DNA of 64,000 nucleotides from [Phialemoniopsis] sp. UDSM-2020. Taxonomy: Eukaryota; Ascomycota; Sordariomycetes; Thyridiales; Thyridiaceae. Positions 41,919 through 52,851 of the stretch are shown piece by piece. The position numbers were made by a program, and so were the translations under genes. The stretch lies in NCBI GenBank assembly GCA_018873225.1, contig JAEILZ010000002.1, positions 3,720,001 to 3,784,000 on the forward strand, written 5' to 3'. How positions within the stretch are numbered: position 1 is the stretch's first letter; each line of letters begins with the position of its first letter. Under the pieces are notes generated by a model. It was not told the DNA's origin. It saw only the letters and a program-made list of their open reading frames with translations, and did no database searches.

Positions 41919-43406
41919 TCAAACGTATTCCCTATTATGGTCACGGTCGATATGTACCGCCGTCTCAGGGTCCGTCCAGTTGACGGGCTTGTGAATCCGC
42001 ACCATCCATAGGAAGTAGTCCTCCAACACAAGCAGGTTCAGCAGGACTCCATTCATGTTCCAGGCGATCCCGCAGACGATGGCACCGGCTACGGCGTCGA
42101 GCACAAAGTGGTTTGCCGTCGCAACGATGGCTGTCAGGATAAGAGTCGGATAGGCCATGCCGCCGATTGCGATTGCAATCCGGCGCCAAGTAGCAGAGCC
42201 CGGTCGCAGTGGCAAGGTGGCAACGGTCAGTCCGATGAGGAGCGAGTATCCGAAGTGCAGAGAAGGCATGGCGGCTATCGAGTCGAGATTAGTCCTAGGC
42301 CCTACACATGAGTCTGGGTTGGCAGTCAAACTCACCATACTGGTTGCAAAACCTGTTCGTGGTCCATACACTGCTCTCGCCGGCGCCGCTGTGCACCGTG
42401 TCTACGAAGCCGTAGCTCTTGGCCTCTTCGGCATCCTCCCCCACATACTCGGGGTCGCTCAGCAGGCGAGGCGGCATGCACGGCCAGAAAGTGAATACGA
42501 CGAAGGCGATAAGGTTGCAAAGCGCCATGGTCCGTCTCCGGGCCTCGTACAGACCCGGACCGGCTGATGACTCCCACCTCGCACCACTACTTGCTTCCGT
42601 GCCATTGACGTTGGCCACCTTGGCGGCCAGAGCCCTGCGCCGGCGCGTTGTGGTCAGGTAATAAAGCACGACGAGGAACAAGATGCTGCCGGGGATGTGG
42701 ATGTACGAATATATCCGATTGATCCAGCGAAGGGCGGTTGGGCGGGCGAGGAACCATTGCTGCACGGGCAGCTCGATGAAGATGCGCAGGCTCTGTTCGA
42801 GGTGCACGAGCTGTAGCGCATGCTTGCGGGCGACGTCGACGGTGCTCTCAACAAGCGTGAGGGCAGTGAAAGCGCGACCAAGCTGGTAGACCTGGATTGT
42901 CGCAAGCATCAGCTGTTGCGGCTCTAGACGGCAGGTTGCCCCTTCCAATATCTCGGAAAGGACAGACTCACCCAGTATATCAAAGCCCAGTACCATGCCT
43001 CGACCAGAAAGGGGAACCTCCTCAGCACCCTACTCAGCATCCGGTCCTTGAACACCCGGGTGTTAGGAGTCGATACAAGGCGTCTGAAACCGAGGAATCT
43101 GAGCATACGCTGTCGGCGACTCGGGTCGCTGTCGCCACCCGCTAGGAGCGTTGATCCGGAGCTGCTCCACGCACCCATCGACATGAGAAGATCTTCCGAG
43201 GGGGTCGACGCGCCAGAAGAGGAGCTCTCGCCATCGGATCGCTTGTGTGAGGCATCAATGTCGTGGAAGGGATCAGGGTTTTGCCAGCGGACGAGGCCGG
43301 TGTTATTGGGCTTGACCAGCTCGTCTAGGATGTTGCGGTTGAACCAGGTGCCACCGAAGAGCAGGGTGATGACGACCAGCGGCTCTGCGACCGCGCCGAT
43401 TCCCAT
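41919..43406 (-). CDS. PAP2-superfamily integral membrane protein
   Basis: Exons 43406-42972, 42891-42336 and 42274-41919; 448 residues. The C-terminal core has the PAP2 phosphatase motifs AAMPSLHFGYS (motif 2, active-site His) and ANHFVLDAVAGA (motif 3, His and Asp). Several TM segments are evident: VVITLLFGG, ILFLVVLYYLT, NLIAFVVFTFWPCMPP, LLIGLTVATLPL and MAYPTLILTAIVAT. In addition there is a Ser/Asp-rich cytosolic loop between residues of about 45 and 100 (GESSSSGASTPSED). This architecture matches fungal PAP2_3 proteins related to inositol-phosphoryl-ceramide synthase and other lipid phosphotransferases. Enzymatic substrate unknown; lipid phosphate is inference from the family. The intron joins restore QY|AAMPSLH, the essential active-site motif. 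Confidence 0.85.
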
Positions 43407-46126
43407 TTTGATTTTGCTACGTCTTTAGCGATAAAGAATCAGTCCAAGTGTCGTTCAGTGTGGTGGTCGTGGTCTTCCGAGGCTGAAACAAGCTCAAAGT
43501 TGGGAGGCAGGTGCGTTGAGGAGCTAGTGTCTCGTCACTTCTTGACCGGATCGGTGTCACGTCGTCTGAGAGAAGAATCCAGAAATTCTGGAAGGACTTT
43601 CGTTACTTCGAGCCAGTCAACAACAGGCATTAAACCAAAGGAAACGATCCTGTCACTTAGTGGGAGTCAGTCTGCTATCCCAACCAAAGATCGATATTCG
43701 TCACTCGCCAAGCAAACAAACAGTCCTGAGAGTACAGTCAACAAGGACAAAATCGGAAGATGGAAAAGATTGGAACATCAGATCTTATCTGAGGGCTACA
43801 TGTACACAAAACAACAGTCCCTGCGGAGCAAAGCCTGAGTGCCCAGAGATGCGGATAGATCGGAGATGGGGACCAGCAGAGCCATGTTGCTCCTTAGGCC
43901 AACAACATCCTCAGAACCTTGGCCACAACGGTCGACGAGAGAGCCAAGCAGGCGACCTTGCGTCAATGCGAGTACTCGCAACATGGCATGTGTCCAGCAC
44001 AGAATGAGTGGGTAAAGGTGGTGATGCCAAGACTTTAAGAAGTCGTACGGGAGGTGTAAAGATGCGGATGGTGTGGAATATTGAATACTGATGATGTACA
44101 TCTGGTCCAGCTTTCGCACCTCCCCTTACCGACATGGACCATTACAACTGGAGCCCCTGGTGGGGATAGGCAAACGGCGGCCTTTCTGGACGAAAGACAC
44201 CGACCTGACAGAGATTGGTCACTGCTTTGATGGTTGGTGTTTGACCCCAGGCTTACAAGGTCTACACTGGCTGCACATACTGGCTGGCAGGGCTGACATG
44301 TTCGCAGACCAAATCTTTCGAGCACACAAATAAGGTGTGGCATACGGCTAGTTCGGCAAGCGAATTCCTTGTCAAAAAGAAAGCCAAGGGGCCAAGGAAG
44401 TTGGCCAAAACGGTCCCTGGCCTAGCTAGCAGCATTACCGAAGAAGTGATGACGACGCACTGGGTACATCGGCTGGAAAGCCATCAACGAAACAGCACTT
44501 TGCAGGCGGCTACAATTGGCACGGGATCCAAGCAAATGTGAGCTTACAGCGTCCGTCACCAACGGAGCGGAGCGTACCTGAGAAGTACCGGCCCTTCGCC
44601 CCATCAGTCAAATTCTGCTCCGAGTGGATGCTGTGGCTATCGGGCCCTTCAGTAACGGGCATGCGTACCAGACCAAAGTGACGGTCGCACTTGAGCACGA
44701 GACCGAGAGCCCGATGTCTGGGATTGGGCGGGACTGGATGACGGGTGGCGGCGGCCGCGTGGGGAACATCGACACTGGGGCTCGAAATGCCAATGCAAGC
44801 CAATGCTTGGGGCCGAGCCTGCATACCCCATTGCAAATAACTGCCATGGGCTGCAAGCACTCCCTCTCGTACGTACAAACCTAATCAGGCATATTGGCAC
44901 GCGAGTATCCCCGGGGTCTTGGCAGTACAGGCTTTTGTGCTTCGTATCTTGCATGATGCTGCGATGGCCAAAGCTTGTGATGGGATGGGGCCCACGCACG
45001 GAAACGTCGGCACCTGAACACGCGTATCGGTGCAAGCTTCTAGCACGACCGTCCACCCGCAAACAGAACAATGGTGCGCGCGAATCCGGTGCGTCTTGAA
45101 GCGATCGTTTGGAGCTGAGTCTTTGCTCCTTGGCAGGTGCTGGCCTCAATCCCAAAGCTTACAACTCGTCAAACATCTGGCTCTTCGGGCACGGATTCAT
45201 TCCTCGGGCCTCAGCAGCAGGCAGTGGTATATCAACAGCAGATCTGCTGAGCATGCCTGAGCCCCGCATGAAGCGGTCATTAAGCACTCAGACCTCTAGA
45301 GCTAGATGATCATGAAGCGCTACAGATGCAGAACCCGAGTCGCCGGATCAAATTGTAGACGTCAGAATATCAATCCACCAGAAAGGGTCTAAGAACACGT
45401 TGTTCAGGATACCGCTGTAGTGCGCTAACTAGCGGCTGAAACTACCCGTACCAGAAATCCACCATGCATCTTGCCCGGACACCCTTGCTGGGTGGTGTCG
45501 AGCATCCATTCATCACATATTACTCTTCCGGCTTTCATGTTTCAAGCACATAAGAATGTAATGTGAGCAACAAAGCACCCTACCCTCCAGATTTTGACAT
45601 TACATTCACATTCATCCAATAGAGGAACGTCTTGATCAAGATGGTGTGTTCATAGCCACCATCCGCCACCCCTAACACTGTTGCGCAAGTGCACCATTGT
45701 CTGCACCTTCGTCCCGCATGACCTTCTCGCTACTTAGACACAAGCAGTAATGCTTAGGGGTACCGAATTTTCCTGCACATTCACGGCACTTGGTGTATTA
45801 TGGAGCAAAGCCGAATGTGATCTTGTGTCTTTGTGGTGTTTCCCCCGTCGCAATACACATTTTTTTCCGTTTGGACCTCTTTCATTAGCGCCTCCAAGAT
45901 TGGTAGCTCTAGCAAATGCCTACGCGCGCGCCGAGGCATCCGGACGGTGGACGGAGCCTCCCAAACACCGCGTTCCGTTCCCTTTCTCAGTCCACTTGCC
46001 GAGGCATGGATATCTTATATGGTGATCTCCGCTGGCAACGGAGCCGGGACATCATGAGATGTACCCAGCGGAGGTCGCGGATGCATGCTGTGAGTAACGG
46101 ATCTGACACTTAGGTGGAATTACAGA

Positions 46127-46439
46127 TCGATCAATACTACGGGTGGACTTGTGAGGCCGTGAATACCGCCGCGGACAGGCGGGAAGTTATAACGCTAGTG
46201 GCACATCTTGCCATATCGTATCTCATCATATCCTGTCTCGTCATATCATGCTGATACATTTCAGTAATCAATCCGCTTGCGTATGCATGATAGCAAAATC
46301 GGAAGGCACAGGACTATGCAAATGTGAGCAAAGGCCGTTCGTTTGGTATGTGTGGCTGAAGACACCACAGTCTCCACAGGCTACATGAACACATCTATTA
46401 GAGCGAACAAACGTCGATGTCTACCCTCGATCAATACTA
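46127..46439. repeat. 13-base direct repeat, copies exactly 300 nt apart
   Basis: TCGATCAATACTA occurs at 46127-46139 and at 46427-46439. The sequence between is not otherwise alike. Chance cannot be excluded. Confidence 0.3.
46221..46247. repeat. Imperfect tandem TCTCRTCATATC units
   Basis: TCTCATCATATC is followed by CTG and then TCTCGTCATATC, a near-perfect 15-nt tandem duplication differing by one transition. It lies in a CATATC-rich local stretch. Confidence 0.45.
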
Positions 46440-46659
46440 TTGCACTGAACATTTCCTATTATCTTTGCGTCCCAATGGGTGAAATACTTGACGAATAGCA
46501 TTGAGAATCCGGAACGATTACGTTGCGTTCAACAAGCCCCGGAAGCTACGGAAAGAGGTTCAGGGAGACCGACAGTTAAAGTGCCAGCTTAATCTCTACC
46601 ACACATTGCCGCAGCCAATGAGCCTCCTTTGTTCCCATGCTAGGGCGCATTGACTCCAG

Positions 46660-46866
46660 TCATTCCAAGAGACTGCTGAAGTCGTCGATCGTCGTCTTGT
46701 TGGGGAATCTCAGAAGCAAACCTAATGCATTTTGTACGAACATCTCGACCAATATGTCAAGATTCTCGCTAGTCAAGACGCATGCCTTGGCACTCTTCGT
46801 GACCAGACTCCCGCATATCAAGGACGAGATGAATTGACTACGTTGTGCACTTCTATGGTCCATCAC
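46660..46866 (-). pseudogene. Possible decayed gene remnant (68 codons)
   Basis: The minus-strand ORF reads through SLICGSLVTKSAKACVL and MFVQNALGLLLRFP, a leucine-rich helical composition like that of real proteins and unlike other random ORFs nearby. No start context, splice partner or neighbouring exon could be found, and upstream sequence is interrupted in the other frames. It may be the C-terminal relic of a regulator or other gene. I have no firm family match. Confidence 0.25.
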
Positions 46867-47339
46867 GGGACGCCTCTCCTAAATCGCTCGCGACATAGGT
46901 CGCTGCAACAGAAGAAACTTATACCGTTCTGACATGAGCACAGATACACCTGCGTATTGGACAGACTGTAGGAACTATGAGCTACTCACATGATGAGACA
47001 CTATTATGAGCCTGGGACGACTCCGAGCTAGTTGCGAATTCCGCTTAATCGGTTACTCAGAGAGTCATCAAATACACCGGGCATTTGATGCGGAACAGGA
47101 GTGATTGTTGGTTCAAAGGCAGACTATTCCAATTCATATCATCAATCGACCTCAATGCTATCTGGCCGAGTTATATGAGAACCTGAACTGTGCGAGGTAG
47201 CTTCTGAGGCAAAGCGGTCGACGGGGACCCTGGTAGTCCAACTTAAGCAATCTATTGCTTCCCAACCATTGAGTAAACTTTCTCGCAAGACGTGGGCGAC
47301 GTCAGATGATCAAAATCAACCGGCTTGCATTTAGGTAAG

Positions 47340-47440
47340 ACTATCGATTGCGACACAGTACATCAATACAACTTATACAACACAATGAACACAGTACCTG
47401 TGTTCCAAAGACACAATGACATTTCCCAGTACTTGAAAAC
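47340..47440. repeat. Diverged copy A of a dispersed repeat
   Basis: The core around GTGTTCCAAAGACAC and the following CCAGTACT resembles the segment near 53865-53915 (ATGTTCCGAAGACAC ... CCAGTACT). About three quarters of some 47 bases match by eye. The visible differences in the core are mostly transitions. Confidence 0.3.
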
Positions 47441-48198
47441 ACAGATGTGGTATCTCACTTGGCCACCCCTGGCTCGAAGGCTTGACTTCTGTTGACCGCG
47501 CATGCGACATTCTCAGCGCATACCATGATGAGTCAACAAAAGCCAAGTGAGTGTCGGTCTATTACCTTCCAGCTTGACCAGACGCAATAACTAGGTCCGC
47601 AACCATGGCAACTCTGAAGAATTTACAACCAAGGTTCTGTAACAATCACTCATACATCTTTCCAGAAGTGTATAGTTCTCTCGGACTGCTATTGTCGCAG
47701 CAGACTTCACACTCGACACCTGCAATTGTGTCTTCGAACCCCCAAATTCGATATCAGAATGACTTATGAGTTGATCGAAGGTTGGACCTTTCTTGTCCAT
47801 ATTGCTGTTCCAATTGAGAATTTGCGAATCGACATCAGTAGCGATACAGCTTTACTACGATATTTTTAACTTGCTTTTATCGCAATGCGTGGCGAGAGGC
47901 GCGGTACGATATGAATGCCCACAAATCTGCTCCGTACGGGCGCCGAGTAGCGGTCTCCGGTTCAGCTCGCCTGTCGCTTCGGGGGCGGCACCGCGCGCGG
48001 TGGTAAGCCAAACGGGGTCCCACACCCGATGACGATCACTGCTTCACGAGCTAAAGAATTGGAGACTGCAACACGGGCTTGCCTGTATTTAGGTCGGGTA
48101 GGAGCGCATAAGTCGACGCACGAGAATGCATTTCTTCGTGACGTGGTTTGTCCGAAGCTCACTCCGTGGTCGGTAAGGTCTAGGCACGAAACAGCACG

Positions 48199-48205
48199 TA
48201 TAATT
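48199..48205 (+). promoter_or_regulatory. TATA-like box of the GH2 gene
   Basis: TATAATT lies 84 nt upstream of the ATG at 48283, followed by a CT-rich leader. Position fits the plus-strand gene. Confidence 0.4.
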
Positions 48206-48282
48206 CCATTCTTTTTTGGACTTGTTCCGACACCCTCGTCCCTCCTTCAACTGCTACCCCGCATCGCTCTTCGACTTTCAAG

Positions 48283-50358
48283 ATGGCTGCTACATACCCC
48301 CGTCCCGATTACCAGCGCTCGGCCCTGAACTGGACGACACTGGATGGGCAATGGGACATCGTGTTTGACGACAAGGACACCGGCAAGTCCGAGTTCTGGC
48401 AGAACAAGGGCATTCCCACGGAGGGCAGGCGCCAGATCCAGGTCCCCTTCGCATTCCAGGCGCCCGCGTCCGGCCTAGGTCTCAACGAAGTCCACGAGGT
48501 CCTGTGGTACGAGCGCAAGATTGCCGACATTCGGAGTGCGGACGAGCTCGCCAAGGGTAACCGGCTCGTCCTGCGCTTCGGCGCCGTCGACTACTGGTGC
48601 TCCGTGTGGGTGGACGGCAACCTCGTCGGGTCGCACCGCGGTGGCCACACCTCGTTTGACCTGGACGTCACGGACGCGATCGAGGCCGCGAGCGACAAGA
48701 AGAATGCCAGACTGACGATCCGCGTGGAGGACTCGGCCTACGACCTGGCCCAGCCCCGCGGCAAGCAGTACTGGCGCGAGATCCCCGAGAACATCTGGTA
48801 CCACCCGACCAGCGGTATCTGGCTGTCGGTCTGGCTCGAGAGCGTGCCGGCGATGCGCCTGGCCACCAGCAGTGAGGGTACCATCCTGCGCTCTGACGAT
48901 GTCAAGAACGCTCAGCTCCACGCCAGGGTCGCCGTGGCTGGCCGTCCCGTCGGTTCGCGCTGCACCGTCGAGATCGAATCCAGCATTGCTGGACAGCAGG
49001 TAGGCAAGTCCGAGAGGAAAGAGCTGCCCAAGGACAAGGGATTTGTCTCGGTCGATGTCCCGATGGCCGTAACCAACGTCGCGGACCTCAAGAGCAAAGG
49101 CGCGCCGTTCAATGTTGACGGCGCTGTGTCTGAGAACGGCGTGGCTCTATGGGCACCTGAGCACCCCATCCTTTACGACTTGACCCTACGACTATACGAT
49201 GCTGAGGACAAGCTCGTTGACGAGGTCCAGACCACGACCGGCATGCGCAGCATATCGTGGAAGAACGGCGACAGCACATTCCGTCTCAACGGCAAGCCGC
49301 TCTTCCAGGCATTGGTCCTTGACCAGGGCTACTGGCCCCGTACCGGAATGACCCCTCCTTCACCAGAAGCCCTCAAGGCAGATATCGAGATGTCCATAGC
49401 GATGGGCTTCAACGGCTGCCGGAAGCACCAGAAGGTCGAGGACCCCCTCTTCCTCTACTGGGCTGACAGGCTGGGATACCTTGTCTGGGGAGAGATGGCT
49501 AGTGCTTACGAGTTCAACGACGACTATGTCGAGGGGTTCAACCAGGAATGGCTCGAGGCGATGAAGAGGGACATCAACCACCCTTGCATTGTAACCTGGA
49601 CGATTGCCAACGAGTGCTGGGGATACGATTCGCTCAAGGACAACATTGAGCAGCGCAACCACATCCGCACTCTGTACTACACGACCAAGTATGTTTCCAA
49701 GCTTTTTCTTTTCTTCCAAAGCGTCAAACGCTGACTTAACACTCAACAGAACCCTGGACCCGTCTCGGCCCATCAACGACAACTGCGGCTGGGAACACGT
49801 CGTTACCGACCTGACCACTTTCCACGACTACGCAGACTTCGACGTGCTTGCCGAGTCCTGCAAGAAGATGGAGGGCGGTATCTTGAAGGAGAAGCACGGC
49901 GGCAACTCATACCACCCGATCTTCCTGCCCAAGATTATGGACGGCTCCATCGAGATCGATGCTCCTTGCGAGCTTGACCCTGGTGCGCCAGTCATCTGCA
50001 CCGAGTTCGGCGGCGTCAACATCGCCCCCGGCAAGTCGGAGGAGGCTGGCGAGAGGGACTGGGGCTACACAACCGCCAGCAACCCTGAGGACCTAATCAA
50101 CCGATTCGAGAAGCTGATCATGGCAGTTGTCGAGGGCGGTCTCTGTTCGGGACTCGTCTACACGCAATTGTAAGTGAAGTTTAACGCCAGACCATAGAGC
50201 ACTTTTTGCTAACAATCTTATTTCACAGGTGTGATGTCGAGCAAGAGGTCAACGGCCTGTATTCGTTTGACCGCCGGGCTAAGATTCCTCCTACACGCGT
50301 CAAGGCTATCCTGGATGCGGCGCAAACGTACTATCACGAGAAGGTGGCACCGAAATAG
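48283..50358 (+). CDS. Glycoside hydrolase family 2 (beta-galactosidase/glucuronidase-like), cytosolic
   Basis: Exons 48283-49688, 49750-50169 and 50229-50358; 651 residues. Start MAATYPRPDYQRS in context AAGATGG. The N-terminal sugar-binding domain reads VPFAFQAPASGLG, VLWYERK, LRFGAVDYWCSVWVDG and GGHTSFDLDVTD. An Ig-like domain follows, and then the TIM barrel with the acid/base Glu in IANECWG and the nucleophile Glu in VICTEFGG. NGCRKHQKVEDPLFLYWADRLGYLVWGEM spans the conserved arm of the family. There is no signal peptide, so it should act on imported di- or oligosaccharides or glycoside conjugates. The enzyme retains anomeric configuration by family rule. It is convergent with the double-zinc-cluster regulator (138 nt between stops), a possible regulator of it. 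GH2 proteins of this intracellular type are scattered in fungi and might derive from bacteria. Confidence 0.9.
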
Positions 50359-50496
50359 AATGTTATGACGTTAGAATCGGATGCAGGTCATAGTAGATAT
50401 CGAGATAGATCAATAGACTACAAGACACACCAGGAAGTCCCCAACTTCCCTCAGTGACCGCAAGCAAGACGAATCCCTAGTCCTCGCATTATCCCA

Positions 50497-52851
50497 CTAA
50501 GCATACCACCCATTAGACATCATGAAATCGGTATCCTGGACATCCGCATTGATCCACGCAAAAGAATTCTCGTCGAGACCCCAGAAGGCATTCGAGAACT
50601 GCTGCTGCGGCAGCTCCGCCGGAGCAGTCAAGAACGGTGCTGCGATGTTCAGCCCAGGCGACAAGGCATCATCGCCGTTGAGCGAGAGCGTGCTGCCGCG
50701 CATCTTCTCCGGCGTGTGCTTCTCCGACAGCTTGGCGCGCAGGACCCGGAACGGCGCCAGCGGGTGCAGGATGACGTCGACCGAGACCTGCGGCGCCGTG
50801 TGCGGGCGGCCGGAGGTGTCGCTGTACGGCTGGGAGCCACCCAGATTCGCGGCGTGCGAAGGGTTCGAGGTCGGCGCGAGGTCAACGACGACGGTGCTGC
50901 CTTCGGCATCGCTGCGTGTGCCGACGCTGTGGTGCGGGCTCGTGGTGTTACCCGGTGTATCGACTGTCGAGGGGCCCTCCTCGGCCGGGTTGGTGCCGCC
51001 GCTGCGGGGGTCGAGCGTGCGCACGAGTTCCTCGGAGCAGGCTAGGGTCATGCCGGCGGACGGATGAAGCTTGGTCATCAGGCGCAGGTATTCTAGATCG
51101 GTGTGGATGCTCTCCTCGACAGCCGCGGACTGTGTCTGGCGCTCCTGGTCTGTCATGATGTAGAGCTGGTAGTAGAGCTTCGTACGGATGGCCGTGTAGG
51201 CGTGGATCGCAGAGCTTGGCTCGGTCATGGATTTGGGAGCGTGCTCCATAGCGAGTCGGAAGACTTGAGTCATCTCCATGGCATGTCGGAACCATCTCCT
51301 CTTTCCGTCCATCAGGAATTCGGGTGTCGCCGTCATGGTCATGTTGTTGTGCCTCTTGGGCGGTAGCTGGAGCTCGGGAATCATGGCTCGGTAGAGATCG
51401 CAGCCGCACTGGTGGTAGCCCGTGTGTAGATCGAAGAGTGCTGACAAGGCGCCCTGGGATTTGCGGATGTAGATGATCTCTGGGGTCAGTCGAAGGTTCT
51501 GAGGTAGGGATGCTCGCCACTGTTCCATATCAGACTGGAGCAGGCTATACTGTGACATTGGGTTGCTGGGATCTTCCTCCTGGACTCGCCGCTTGAGGTA
51601 CCTGATTGTGCGTTCGCGAATAACAAGCAGGTGTATATAGTATGCACGGTAACCACCAAGAACCGGTCCTTGGTTCGTTATGGCAGCAAGTCCCAAGTGA
51701 TCCTGATGTGCGAGTTGACCAATCGGCTTAAGGAACGATGTCATCCCCGCCGTTCTGTAGAAGAAGCTCTGCTCGTCGGCAGGCATCTGGATCGAGACAT
51801 CTTCCTCCTTGAACATCTTGATGGGATCGAGACCTCCTGAGCAAGCAAAGTCCAGGACGTAGCACGCCCACATCAGACGCCTTCTCGTTTCTTTTTCGGT
51901 TGGAGACAAGGCAGACGATCGACATTCGTAGTCTTCGTCGTACTCGACGTTGAGTTGCAGGGCCTGGCAAAGTCGACAAGCTAAGCTGCCCAAGATGAAG
52001 CACTGGCTAACTTCATCGACACGAGCGAAGTACTCATGGAGAAGCACCAGACACATAAGAATGTTGACACTGATCCGATGTGCTTGGCTCCGGGTCATAA
52101 CCAGTGCGCATTGTGCCCAGGCAGCGCCTTGAGCCCGGATCTCGGGCGGCTGATTGGTAGCTCGAGTGGCAAGTGCGCATACTGTCATCAGAAGAGGGTC
52201 CTTGTCATCATTGTTGAGGAGGTAGTCCATGCGTAGCATGAATGATGGCTCGTGGATGAAGCCAAAGCAACGAAGCGGGGAGATCTCGTGGAAGAATGTC
52301 TCCACAAGGCTGCGGATGATGGCCTTGTCCTGGAAGTTTCGCAGAGTTTGCAGAGGACTCCCTTCGGCCTGCAGGGCCATCATGCCCGTGGCGGCCGTGA
52401 TTGATGTGGCCGAGGCTGCGGGCGGCGAGGTGTCATTCATCTTGATCTCAACCTTGCCACGATCGTAGATGCATTCTTGTTTGCTCTGTTGGCATCGAGC
52501 GCAGGTAGGCCTGTCTCCACTGCATTTCTGTCGTCGAGATCGGCAGTATCGGCAGCTGGCAGCCGTTCTGAGGCGCGTGAATCCGGCCTGATTCAGGTCG
52601 TGGCGTCGCGCGGCGTCCCCTTGCAGCTGCCGCCTCTCCTTCTGCGACAGGCTCGCGTTGTTGGACGACACGCACTTGACGCCAAGCCGCGCACATCTTC
52701 CGCATGAGGTGCCCGTGGCGTCGGGTCCGGTCCTATCGCAGCGCAGCTTCCGGGCCCGGCAGGTCAGGCAGCCAGCCCGGGAGCGTGTCGCTTGCGTGGG
52801 CACCGGTGTGGAACCGCCGGACGTGTCATTCTTGCTATCAGAGTCCGCCAT
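50497..52851 (-). CDS. Transcription factor with two tandem Zn2Cys6 clusters
   Basis: A single-exon gene of 784 residues, start MADSDSKNDTSGGS. The first cluster is C-LT-C-RARKLR-C-x11-C-GR-C-ARLGVK-C. The second, about 40 residues later, is C-RY-C-RSRRQK-C-SGDRPT-C-AR-C-QQSKQE-C. Both have complete Cys6 spacing. Next comes a middle homology domain (LVETFFHEISPLRCFGFIHEP, LMTVCALATRATNQP, ETRRRLMWACYVLDFACSGG) of the fungal_trans class. The C-terminus is Ser/Thr/Pro-rich with repeated acidic patches. Two clusters in one protein are unusual, since most Zn2Cys6 proteins carry one. The protein is probably nuclear and probably regulates the GH2 gene beside it or some unlinked target; neither is shown by sequence. 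Confidence 0.88.
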   Translation of the reverse strand: MADSDSKNDTSGGSTPVPTQATRSRAGCLTCRARKLRCDRTGPDATGTSCGRCARLGVKCVSSNNASLSQKERRQLQGDAARRHDLNQAGFTRLRTAASCRYCRSRRQKCSGDRPTCARCQQSKQECIYDRGKVEIKMNDTSPPAASATSITAATGMMALQAEGSPLQTLRNFQDKAIIRSLVETFFHEISPLRCFGFIHEPSFMLRMDYLLNNDDKDPLLMTVCALATRATNQPPEIRAQGAAWAQCALVMTRSQAHRISVNILMCLVLLHEYFARVDEVSQCFILGSLACRLCQALQLNVEYDEDYECRSSALSPTEKETRRRLMWACYVLDFACSGGLDPIKMFKEEDVSIQMPADEQSFFYRTAGMTSFLKPIGQLAHQDHLGLAAITNQGPVLGGYRAYYIHLLVIRERTIRYLKRRVQEEDPSNPMSQYSLLQSDMEQWRASLPQNLRLTPEIIYIRKSQGALSALFDLHTGYHQCGCDLYRAMIPELQLPPKRHNNMTMTATPEFLMDGKRRWFRHAMEMTQVFRLAMEHAPKSMTEPSSAIHAYTAIRTKLYYQLYIMTDQERQTQSAAVEESIHTDLEYLRLMTKLHPSAGMTLACSEELVRTLDPRSGGTNPAEEGPSTVDTPGNTTSPHHSVGTRSDAEGSTVVVDLAPTSNPSHAANLGGSQPYSDTSGRPHTAPQVSVDVILHPLAPFRVLRAKLSEKHTPEKMRGSTLSLNGDDALSPGLNIAAPFLTAPAELPQQQFSNAFWGLDENSFAWINADVQDTDFMMSNGWYA

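Larger units (their letters stand above)
43407..48282. other. Gene-poor 4.9-kb stretch
   Basis: No gene that I can support. It contains many small ORFs, short degenerate repeats (see 46127-46139 / 46427-46439 and 46221-46247), a possible protein-coding remnant at 46660-46866 and a segment resembling one near 53.8 kb. It may contain decayed mobile-element or gene remnants. The right end (48199-48205, TATAATT) is the promoter of the GH2 gene. Confidence 0.55.

Noticed and set aside
44510..45155. Minus-strand ORFs of 122-168 codons in the 43-48 kb gap
   Set aside because: Arg/Cys/Ser-rich random composition, mutually overlapping, no splice or start support.
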